Assembly: GCA_027578815.1 (NCBI GenBank)
Contig: JANBTH010000695.1
Location: forward strand, 1 to 12,576
Source of the DNA: Coemansia sp. RSA 1804
Taxonomy: Eukaryota; Kickxellomycota; Kickxellomycetes; Kickxellales; Kickxellaceae
Length of the DNA: 12,576 nt
Reading direction: 5' to 3'
Shown: positions 1-7,857 of the stretch, piece after piece
How the letters are laid out: each line of letters starts with the position of its first letter
Position numbering within the stretch: position 1 is the stretch's first letter
Translations under genes and position numbers: made by a program
Notes under the pieces: model-generated
Database searches by the model: none
Seen by the model: only the letters and a program-made list of their open reading frames with translations
What the model was told of the DNA's origin: nothing

Positions 1-97
1 GGACTGATGCACTGAGCAAGAGTCACACTTTTCTTAGTGAATGCTTGCTGTAACGATTATTGCCACTTTTCAATGCTATTCTTGTCTTACATTTTGA

Positions 98-180
98 ATT
101 GGCGAATTTGAAGTAGCATTTATTTTCTATTCATATATATGCACTGCTCATTCTACCTTTTTATTATTCCTTCCTTTTTA
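98..180 (+). promoter_or_regulatory. Probable EFR3 core promoter
   Basis: Upstream of the proposed first exon there is a CCAAT core on the minus strand (ATTGG, 98-102). A palindromic TATA-like element CATATATATG follows at 132-141, then a pyrimidine-rich stretch at about 150-180, and then the ATG at 214. This order matches what is common at fungal promoters. It supports transcription starting upstream of 214 rather than only upstream of 766. Nothing else recognisable lies in bases 1-213. Confidence 0.4.
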
Positions 181-213
181 TAACCATCGCTGTAGCCTTG
201 TTTGGCCATCGCT

Positions 214-3200
214 ATGAATCCTTTTGTTAGGTGAGAACTCGGTTGTGCTATAATAATATTAGGAGTGTCTAAACGTGGTACACAGTCACCCGCTCAGCTC
301 TGTTCTTCTTTTGCCTATGTGTGGGCGTACTGCAAGGTCTTTTTTTGACTATATCAATCAACATCTCTCTCACTCTGGTATTGAGGCGAGGAATGGAGTG
401 TGAAAGGCTAAAACGACCAAAGATTTTAAGCTCTTATTATAGATAGACTTGTTAAGGGTTGTGGTGCTCCTTTTCTTCATTTACTTTGTATTCTTCTTTT
501 TCTTTTTCTTTTGCTCTTTTGCTCTTTCCTCTTTCCTCTTTTGCTGCCCGAATGAACATGCTACGCTATTTTCCGTCAACAGACTAAATACTGCTTTCCT
601 TCTTTTTTCCTTGTTGGAAAACCATACGCACATTCATTTACATAACAGAATTCAAATGCATCTTGTCTCGTCGCTGAAAATTCGCGTACTATTCCTTAGC
701 CATTCCAGAGTCCCCGTCGTGTGCAAGAAGAAGAGCTGCCATAGCAACCATACTAGGCTTTTGATATGATGATGACTCAGCCATCTTCCCACCATCCACG
801 CTCTTATTCTGGGCTTTCTCTGTCACAGAATATTGGCCGAGAACAGCCAGTCGGAGATCCATCAGCTCTTCGCAAATTATCAGATCTTTTATGTTTCTCG
901 TGCTCCAGCTGTGTTGAGCCACAGCCATTTCCAGCATCATCTCAATCACTGCCTGACTTTATTATCTTCAATCCGTTTTATAGACGATACGTCAAGCACG
1001 CAACTCTGATCGAGCGCTGCTTTCCTTTGGAAAAGGATAATAATGCCTCGCCAAACAGCAACGAGCTATCATACCTTGTATATTACGCGCAGAGCAAGCC
1101 GGCAAAGCTAACAAAGGTCGGCACATACCTTTCCAAACGAGCTTTACGAGATGTACAGAAGCACAGGTATTCTGACATACGTGTTACCCTCTGCATTTTC
1201 GACGCTTTGCTCGAAGCTTGCGGCGACGACCTCCACTTCTTTGCCAAGGACGTGCTTGAGACGCTTAACACAGGGTTATCATTAAATGAATCTGTTCTTT
1301 CAAAGGCTTCTATGCAGACGTTTGTACTCTTTTGCAGAAAGCATACAGGCTCAGCACTAGCTATAGACAAGGACCTATGTGCGCTTTACTGTGGGATAAT
1401 CCGGACGTTTGCATCGTTTGCAATGAAATGCGACAGCAAGAAAGACACCGACTTATCTCTGGCTGCGCTGGGCTTACGTGCGATCCAAGCGGTTGCAGAG
1501 AGCCGAGCAACCTATGCCGCTGACTGCTTCTATGAGCTCCCGTGCGTGGTCAAAGCAATAGTCACCAGCATCGCGCAAACCTATACGCCAGGAGAGTCTG
1601 TTAGCGTCGCCATTGCAGAGGACCGGCTGGGCACAATCGATGAAATGTCAGACCTATCCGCTGTCCCGAACAACGCTGTGCTTTGCAGGTGGGCGTGGTT
1701 GTGCTTAGGGACCCTTGTCCGTGGATCTCATGGGCAGCATTCTCACGTAATTGTTGCAGAGGTTTTCAAGCGGCTGGACCAAGGTCTCCAATGGCAGCCA
1801 GCTCCACTATGCGTACAGATTGTGACGGATGTTATCGGAAATCTCCAATCTCAGGACCGAAACATGGTTATTGTTGAAATACTGGGGCTTTTAACAAATG
1901 GAATGCATGCATCAAATCTGTACGCTGGCGGCACACTGAATAACAGCACAAGCTCATTCAAAGGCCTAGGCAGCGCAGTACTCCGACAAACGGATGGTCC
2001 ACCAGAAACACAGGCTGCTGACAGCTCAAAAGAGGCAAATATGCGAACATGCATTAGTCGTATCCTAGAGCGTCTATTTTGTCAGCCACATGTACTGGTT
2101 GGTATTTCCGTTATGGATGTGCTTAATGTGCTTGTTACGTTCTTGATCGAGTCTGTTGCTGGCAAGCGGATCGTGGTACCCGACTTTAGCGTGTTTTCAG
2201 CAGTTCTGAAGGCAATGCTGGCAGGAAACGAATTTGACATTGGTCGTGAGTTTGAGACGTCAAACGTTTCTTCTGACTATTATTACCTACTGGCAGCTAT
2301 TGGCGGACTTGCGAGACATCACTACTACAGCAACCAAGTGGCAGACATGATCGAGTATCTTGTGCAGAGAATGCAGTTGAAATGGTCGGGTTCATCAGAA
2401 AGAGATGACCAAAACAGACACAGCATACGCCAGCACTGGCTTGTTCAGGTGCTATATATTGTGCTCGTTAATTGCAAGGCTGCCCAGGAAATCCCTACAA
2501 GCGCATTTATGCTGCCTTTCAGAACATTTGCTCCTGTATTTACCTTGATGTCGCACGAGAACCAAGCCCTGCGCATTCAGGCTGCTGACTGCGTTATTCT
2601 AATTCTACAGCACAACCATGCCAATGGTGCGAACCAAGAAAGCAACGACTCGTGGCAGCCAGAAGTTGTAGAGGCGGTTTACAGGAAGCTTGGTGGGCTT
2701 TTAAGACAGGAGCACCAAGCAGATGCCTCTCTGGCAAGCACTGCCGGATACGCGGCTATTGCAGGCGTACTCTACGGGTTGTTATGTGCTCAGCGTAGCC
2801 ACGCAATTAAACACACGCTGGTACTTGTCGATAGCTGTGCTCCGATTAATATGAACGAGGCGTGGATTACCACTTTAGGCATGATATGCAAGCAGGCGGC
2901 ACGCTTGTCAACTAACGACATTGCTGCGGAGGCCAATATCAGTGCCACGATTGAAAAAGCCAGAAATTCTGGAGTCTGGAGCTCCGAAATAGAAGACGTC
3001 TGTATGAATAGACTGCCTGCCATATCGCTCTACATCAACAGTACTGACGAAAAGGCTGCTAAAGAGGCTGCTAGCGCATCAGTGAATAATGTCACCAACA
3101 CTGACGGCGGAGATATTGCCTTTTTCCAAAAGGCGCTAGGCCCTGCTTCAATCATGGACATGCTTGAGGCCGATGTGGCTGCTCAATACGAGGAGCTTCG

Positions 3201-3825
3201 ATCAAAACAAGGTAGCATCAGCGAAGGCTATTGGGAGTCTGACTCTGAATCCGTTGACCGCATGCTGTGCAGCCCGGGCGAAGATAGCGCACCTGCGAGA
3301 GAGATGCAGAACTCAGTTAGCCAAGTAAATGACATTCGTGCACGGGTGTCGGTGGATTGGGAAACCCAAATGCGGCGCGATTCCATACTTGCGCCGCATG
3401 TTAACATTGACCAGCTGCGTATGGCGCTACACGACGGCCTGTCCGTCCACTCCAGCGAGCATCTGGCCAGCATAAGCGTTAACGAAAACAGAGCACGGAT
3501 TGTTCCCAGATCAAACATTTCCGAGTCAAGCGTCTACTATCCATACGGCAGTGTTGTTGATGCGGGAACTGCACGCGGTACAAGCAAAAAAGCAGCGCCC
3601 AACGATGATTATAGCGGTGAAGAGGATCTTGACATGTATGGCCGTCCATTACCCGAAGATGTCCGTGACCTGCTTGACTCGATTGACAACGATGACTACG
3701 ATAATGGTGGCATTATCATTGCAAGACCTCCGCCGAAGAGATCGGACGGACGCATTCTGGACGAAGACATTGCTACTCATGGCAGCCCAGCAATCAGCAC
3801 TCCAGTGGTTGGAAATGTCGAGTAA
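214..3825 (+). CDS. EFR3: EFR3 family protein, plasma-membrane PI4-kinase scaffold (spliced: 214-230 joined to 984-3825)
   Basis: EFR3 anchors the Stt4/PI4KIII-alpha complex (with Ypp1/TTC7) at the plasma membrane, where it makes PI4P. The family signature is clear near the N-terminus: R-R-Y-V-K-H-A-T-L-I-E-R-C-F-P, then ELSYLVYYAQSKPAKLTKVG (from about residue 33). A long helical-repeat body follows, then an acidic, probably disordered C-terminal region holding DVRDLLDSID (about residues 898-907). I propose a first exon encoding MNPFV plus two bases of an Arg codon, with donor GTGAGA at 231 and acceptor TAG at 981-983. The frame is kept across the junction and the product is 952 residues. 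The alternative is an unspliced start at ATG 766, giving 1019 residues with a 72-residue leader that does not resemble the family. Family identity is near certain; the start is inferred. The TAA stop at 3823-3825 is followed by a convergent CIA2 gene. Confidence 0.88.
231..983 (+). other. Proposed 753-bp intron of EFR3, with an in-frame alternative start at 766
   Basis: The donor is GTGAGA at 231-236. A branch-point match CTGAC lies at 953-957, with its A 27 nt before the acceptor. A pyrimidine-rich run then ends in TTTTATAG at 983. The intron contains a T/C-rich tract (about 480-545). Its last 218 bases (766-983) are open in the EFR3 frame and encode a leader with the cysteine cluster CFSCSSC. 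This leader could be chance reading-through or a real alternative N-terminus from an internal promoter. The intron is much longer than typical fungal introns, which is the main argument against the model. I see no other gene inside it. Confidence 0.65.
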
Positions 3826-3901
3826 GCAATACTTTCATTTTATCCCTTTTCTACATGTATTAGAATCGTGGAGATGTATTTTAAGGGCTTATTTGAGGGT
3901 T

Positions 3902-3982
3902 GAATATATGCAGTATATATTCTCTATCCCATGTGTTGTGGTTAACGAAAAAGGCATGCCACAAATAGTACAAGTAAATAAA
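3902..3982. terminator. 3'-end region between convergent EFR3 and CIA2
   Basis: An inverted repeat with 8-bp arms (GAATATAT at 3902-3909, ATATATTC at 3915-3922) and a 5-nt loop sits between the two stop codons. It reads TATATA-like on both strands, resembling yeast efficiency elements for polyadenylation. A consensus AATAAA follows on the plus strand at 3977-3982, about 150 nt past the EFR3 stop. Assignment to 3'-end formation is inferred from position. Confidence 0.4.
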
Positions 3983-4003
3983 AACCAAATTTCGACACGA
4001 TTC

Positions 4004-4480
4004 CTATGCGGCTGTTGCCAGACACTGATTAACTACGTCCAAAAGATATGTGTTTTCGAGCGCGGCAGCCACACGCTCCTTGTCGTTGAGCTGCTTGTTA
4101 ACCTGATCTTCGGACTGGTGAGTGCCTTGGCGAACCTTGATGTCAATCTTGAAACGCTCGGGCAAGGAGCGAAGCAAGCGGACGCGGATACACAGGCCAA
4201 TCAGGGTAGCCATGGAGCAATGTGGAATCGTGGGGGTGAATTCTATAAGAACGTGGTTGCCGTGGTCGTCGACATAGATGTGCTCTCTGTTGGTGACATG
4301 GAGTTGCTCCAGCGTGAGCGGATGCTCGGGATCGTTGATACCGCGGATAAGATCGTATACCTCCTCAGAGTCAATCAAGTCGTCTATTGCGTCGTCAAAA
4401 TCTGCCTCCTGGATGCCGCGGGTCTTTGCGACGACCTCGTATACCATCGGAGCATCGTTGATCTTTTGTGTAATGTTCAT
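4004..4480 (-). CDS. CIA2: CIA2/MIP18 family protein, cytosolic iron-sulfur assembly targeting factor
   Basis: This is the CIA targeting-complex subunit, known to act with Cia1 and Met18/MMS19 to deliver Fe-S clusters to cytosolic and nuclear apoproteins such as DNA polymerases and helicases. The 158-residue protein has a short acidic N-terminal part and then the DUF59/MIP18 domain. Visible motifs are EEVYDLIRGINDPEHPLTLE (residues 39-58), EFTPTIPHCSMATLIGL (80-96) with the family's conserved reactive cysteine at C88, LLRSLPERFKIDI (102-114) and NKQLNDKERVAAALEN (128-143). It ends in VVNQCLATAA, as expected for a complete family member. The start is the first in-frame ATG. It resembles CIA2B more than CIA2A. 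It is intronless, convergent with EFR3 and divergent from LST8. Confidence 0.95.
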   Translation of the reverse strand: MNITQKINDAPMVYEVVAKTRGIQEADFDDAIDDLIDSEEVYDLIRGINDPEHPLTLEQLHVTNREHIYVDDHGNHVLIEFTPTIPHCSMATLIGLCIRVRLLRSLPERFKIDIKVRQGTHQSEDQVNKQLNDKERVAAALENTYLLDVVNQCLATAA

Positions 4481-4896
4481 GTCTAAAAACTGGTTGCTAA
4501 AAGACGTTGTCGTGCCTCCTGCAGTGCGAAATAAAGCAAAGTAAGAGCAATAAATAAATAAATGAATATAATATACTTTATAGTATGGAATAATGATAAA
4601 GCAAGAATTCGGGAAAAGAAAAGCGCTGTTTGCTTGGCAGATGAACCACAGTGGCCCTTACACTTGGCTGGCTGCCAATCACAAGATTTGTGCTGGGTGG
4701 AAAGCTTATTTCCAGTGATGGACGAATAATGCCTTTTGATTGGACAGTCTTTTCTAAAGCTTTATTTTTGAATGCCTTTATTCTTTTGCTTTCCTCTTTC
4801 GCTGCTTTGTCTTTGCGGTTTTCCATTTCCTAATCCCAAGTCCTTCAAACACACAACTTCCTCTCTACTCACCCGGAACTAGGCTCGACAGACACA
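4481..4896. promoter_or_regulatory. Shared divergent promoter of CIA2 (-) and LST8 (+)
   Basis: This 416-bp gap carries an inverted pair of extended CCAAT boxes: CCAATCA at 4675-4681 and TGATTGG at 4737-4743. They lie about 195 bp upstream of CIA2 and 154 bp upstream of LST8. A TATAAA on the minus strand (TTTATA at 4577-4582), about 100 bp before the CIA2 ATG, suits CIA2. An AT-rich run with AATA units spans about 4549-4563. Pyrimidine-rich stretches at about 4765-4805 and 4850-4872 precede LST8. These are sequence matches only; binding by the HAP/NF-Y complex is inferred. Confidence 0.5.
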
Positions 4897-5898
4897 ATGG
4901 ATGAGAACCCAGTCATACTCGTAACGGCAGGATATGACCATACAATCCGCATGTGGGATGCACTGAAAAGTACCTGCACGCGGACGATTCCGTATACAAC
5001 CGAATCGCAAATCAACCGCATGGCACTGTCCAGCGATAAGCACTACCTGGCTGTTGCAGGCAACCCAAGTGTGAGCCTTTATGACGTGTTTGGCACATCC
5101 GACTCCCCAGTGCTGAAGCTTGACGGACACAAGGCTAATGTCACCGCCGTGGAATTCACTCAGGACTACAAGTTTCTGGCCACCAGCAGCGAGGATGAAA
5201 CCATTCGGTGGTGGGACGTATATGCGGGGAACTGCAAGCGTGTGTTAAAGAACAGCTCCATTGTGAACGACATAGCAATCCATCCGGACCCTCGCCAGGA
5301 GCTTATTGTGTCGTGCGACCAGAAGGGTGCGGTGCGCGTGTGGAGCTGGAGACACAAGGAAAACCTGTGTCAAGCTGTTCCACATTCGGACGTTGCAGTC
5401 AGGTCGGTTGCCATCTCGCCAAATGGCCAGCTGGTGGTTGCAGGCAACAACCACGGTCAGCTATTTGTGTACCGACTTATTATAGACAACTCGCCGCAGG
5501 CCGGCCGTACAGTGGAGCTGGAGCCGTATATTAACTTTGACGCACACGAGGGCCACAGAATCACACGTGTTCTTTTCAGCTCTAACGGGTTCTATCTTGC
5601 CACATGCTCCTCAGACCACACGGCGAAGCTGTGGCGGCTTACGGAAGCTCCAGTTCCTGCGCCGAATGGCACACGAGAGGAGGTGGTTCAGCCGGCGGTT
5701 GAGCTGATGCACACATTGAACTATCACAATCGGTGGGTTTGGGATGCTGCCTTTTCGAGGGACTCTGACTATCTTGTCACTGTGTCCACCGACACTCGGG
5801 CTGCTCTCTGGAGCGTCTACTCTGGGGAGATTATACGAGAATTCAAGGGCCATCAAAAGGGCGTTGTTTGTGTTGCGTTGAACGATGCCACTGGATAA
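4897..5898 (+). CDS. LST8: LST8/mLST8, WD40 subunit of TOR complexes 1 and 2
   Basis: LST8 is a WD40 propeller that binds and stabilises the TOR kinase domain in TORC1 and TORC2. The 333-residue protein opens with VILVTAGYDHTIRMWDA (residues 6-22), the hallmark first blade of the family. Further blades show GHKANVTAVEF (78-88), SSEDETIRWWDV (97-108), AVRVWSW (145-151), HRITRVLF (220-227), CSSDHTAKLWR (237-247), VSTDTRAALWS (296-306) and GHQKGVVCVALND (318-330). The C-terminus GVVCVALNDATG matches the usual Lst8 ending. At 333 residues it is slightly longer than yeast (303) and human (326) forms. The extra length is in a loop around residues 198-218 and another around 249-266, rich in Pro and Glu. 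The start ATG has A at -3 and G at +4. Confidence 0.95.
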   Translation: MDENPVILVTAGYDHTIRMWDALKSTCTRTIPYTTESQINRMALSSDKHYLAVAGNPSVSLYDVFGTSDSPVLKLDGHKANVTAVEFTQDYKFLATSSEDETIRWWDVYAGNCKRVLKNSSIVNDIAIHPDPRQELIVSCDQKGAVRVWSWRHKENLCQAVPHSDVAVRSVAISPNGQLVVAGNNHGQLFVYRLIIDNSPQAGRTVELEPYINFDAHEGHRITRVLFSSNGFYLATCSSDHTAKLWRLTEAPVPAPNGTREEVVQPAVELMHTLNYHNRWVWDAAFSRDSDYLVTVSTDTRAALWSVYSGEIIREFKGHQKGVVCVALNDATG

Positions 5899-6084
5899 TT
5901 GTTGACTCAAGCTCTGCCAGTTGTCTTTTAAAGTTTCTTTTTATTTGTTTTGATATTGCAGCATATTTCCATGCTAACAAACGCAAATGGCCGTTTCAAA
6001 CAGCAATCATACAGATCCAATCTACACAATCGTCAAATAGCCATAATAGAAAATAAGAACTTGTGCTGTGCTTGCAGATTGGGA
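5899..6084. terminator. 3'-end region between convergent LST8 and the sugar transporter
   Basis: On the minus strand, AATAAA (TTTATT at 5940-5945) lies about 140 nt past the transporter stop. For LST8 the plus strand has no perfect AATAAA, only variants such as AATAAG near 6053. If both are used, the two 3' untranslated regions overlap across most of this 186-bp gap. Assignment is by position and motif only. Confidence 0.35.
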
Positions 6085-7857
6085 CTAGAAGCGAGAAAGT
6101 TTCCACGCTTGGTAGGCTCCTATTGTTGCAGAAACCCCGCCAAGACACAAAACAATCCCTATCTCTTTGGCGTGCTGCCCACCTTCCGTCTTTGGATGGG
6201 ATCTATCCATGTACTCAAACAGCGCAAATATCAAGCTGCTAGCTAGCGTAGTGAGGAATTGCGGAATGACAACAAACACATTGTGAAGTCCGAGAACTGT
6301 GCCTGCAGACATGGATTTGCCGGGGTCTTGGGTCTCCAATTCGCGGCCGATGATGTCCTCGTCATTGGTGGTGCCACTGATGTTGCTGCCCCGGCTTCCA
6401 CTTCTGCTTCTGCGGAAATGTACATCATCCCTACTGTTGCCCTGCTCAATGGTTTCCAATGGGATGCCACCCACATCCGTATCAATACTCGCAACTTGTG
6501 TGTAGTCGTCATTGCCTCTGGCGCCACCGTTGTGGCCGCTATCTGCCGACTGTCCAGAAGTACTGCTTATAATCTCGCCAAGCAATGAGAACGGCACCCA
6601 AATCCCCACTGCCCACGAGAACCCGCTTATGCCCATCAGCACCATTGCGCTGTTTGTTGTTGAGATAACTGCTGTTGAGAACAGGGGAACCGCAAACACA
6701 CAGAGAGAGATGATCCATATTGTTGTCAAGCTAATAGATACTTTCTTCTGTATGCGGTGCCAGATGTTACTAATGTTGCGAAGGATCGACAACAGCGGAG
6801 AAGACGAGTTGCCCAGGGTGCTAGAATGGTGCCTCGGCGAGGAAGACGAAGCCGATGCCACTGCCGCCGCAGAGTATGTGAATGCGGGTAGTACGATGGA
6901 GAATACAAGTGCCGATGCAGCATGTATAAACATCGCAAGCGACCCAGCGCGGGTGGCCTCATCCGATATCGCCTTGTTGTCTGGGCTGCCATGGTTTGCT
7001 ACATAAAGGTCAGCGACATAAGTCGTGCTGTAGAACAAGAACGGAAACCATCCAATCCACGCAAAAAACTGAATTCGAAATATCTGTTTGATGGCAGCAG
7101 GCAGAGTGCGTAGCGATGCGAATAGCGAGCTAAACACCTTGAAGCTGTCGGAAGCGTGTACAGAGGGGTGAGTAATGGGCACTTCCTTTGTGTAGTAGCA
7201 AGTTACAAAAACAGTAAGAGACAGGGAGACCGACGCAATCGTTGTCAAGATCTGCATTTGGGTTGAGCCAAGAAAAGGCAACAAGCGTGGAAGATCGAGA
7301 AATCCCATGAGGTAGCCAAGAACATTTCCTATTCCGATCATGCGTGAAGCCCAGGTTGTGCCGTCGTCCTGGCGCGAAGCAGGCAGCATGTCAACAATGA
7401 TGGCTCTAAGGCTGGCCTGGATGCAGTTTATAGCAAAATCCAGAACATAGAATGCAACCACAGCAAGCCATACGGTCGCTGCTTGCCGACCGCCTGCTAT
7501 TTCACGGGCCCACCCGATGATCGTCAGACAGACTATAGCGCTCACCGTTGCTCCGATAATGTATGGCCGCCTACGACCAAGCTTTGACGTGCAGTTGTCG
7601 CTGAGAAATCCAACAAGCGGCTGAGTGATAAGCCCTGAAAGCGGACCGGCCAGCCATACAAGGGACACGGCGGACTTTTGCAGCCCCAGCGAAAGCAGAT
7701 ATGGCGAGCCATGGCCCGTCTCCACCGACCATACAAATTGAAGGCCACTGAGCGCAATTGTCAGCGTTATGAACCGGGTCACATCAGCGAACCCTTGCAA
7801 GTCCGGGAAGCGATGTCCAGAACGCGACAAGGAGGCTGGGGAGCGTGTGCTTTCCAT
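6085..7857 (-). CDS. GPH-family MFS transporter, sucrose/alpha-glucoside:H+ symporter-like
   Basis: This is a membrane transporter of the glycoside-pentoside-hexuronide family, related to fungal Sut1-type and plant SUC carriers, probably importing sucrose or maltose with protons. It has 590 residues. The first helix carries LTIALSGLQFVWSVETG (31-47), followed by SLVWLAGPLSGLITQPLVG (65-83). The loop 2-3 signature SDNCTSKLGRRRP (86-98) is diagnostic. WASRMIGIGNVLGYLMG (169-185) and GIWVPFSLLGE (418-428) are further family motifs. About twelve membrane helices can be made out. A cytoplasmic loop at about 335-370 is Ser-rich, and a large hydrophilic loop at about 430-518 before helix 11 is rich in Ser, Gly, Asp and Arg. 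The start is the first in-frame ATG; the frame is open to 7914 but has no earlier ATG. Substrate is inferred. Confidence 0.9.
   Translation of the reverse strand: MESTRSPASLSRSGHRFPDLQGFADVTRFITLTIALSGLQFVWSVETGHGSPYLLSLGLQKSAVSLVWLAGPLSGLITQPLVGFLSDNCTSKLGRRRPYIIGATVSAIVCLTIIGWAREIAGGRQAATVWLAVVAFYVLDFAINCIQASLRAIIVDMLPASRQDDGTTWASRMIGIGNVLGYLMGFLDLPRLLPFLGSTQMQILTTIASVSLSLTVFVTCYYTKEVPITHPSVHASDSFKVFSSLFASLRTLPAAIKQIFRIQFFAWIGWFPFLFYSTTYVADLYVANHGSPDNKAISDEATRAGSLAMFIHAASALVFSIVLPAFTYSAAAVASASSSSPRHHSSTLGNSSSPLLSILRNISNIWHRIQKKVSISLTTIWIISLCVFAVPLFSTAVISTTNSAMVLMGISGFSWAVGIWVPFSLLGEIISSTSGQSADSGHNGGARGNDDYTQVASIDTDVGGIPLETIEQGNSRDDVHFRRSRSGSRGSNISGTTNDEDIIGRELETQDPGKSMSAGTVLGLHNVFVVIPQFLTTLASSLIFALFEYMDRSHPKTEGGQHAKEIGIVLCLGGVSATIGAYQAWKLSRF

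Noticed and set aside
1..213. Possible tRNA or upstream gene at the left edge
   Set aside because: No B-box-like GGTTCGA sequence or cloverleaf, and no long open frame was seen.
449..769. 106-codon plus-strand frame with a phenylalanine-rich run
   Set aside because: It starts at a TTG, and its Phe run comes from a T/C-rich tract. It overlaps the proposed EFR3 intron and resembles no protein.
689..949. 86-codon minus-strand frame opposite the EFR3 leader
   Set aside because: It begins at a GTG, has no recognisable motif, and lies antisense within the proposed intron.
3500..4486. 328-codon plus-strand frame spanning the end of EFR3 and all of CIA2 antisense
   Set aside because: It overlaps two well-supported genes in the wrong frame or strand. 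Its composition is that of a shadow frame, with no family resemblance.
4549..4563. AATA tandem run
   Set aside because: Too short to call a repeat locus; treated as part of the AT-rich divergent promoter.
6512..7006. 164-codon plus-strand frame inside the transporter gene
   Set aside because: It is antisense to a clear GPH transporter and reflects the codon bias of that gene.
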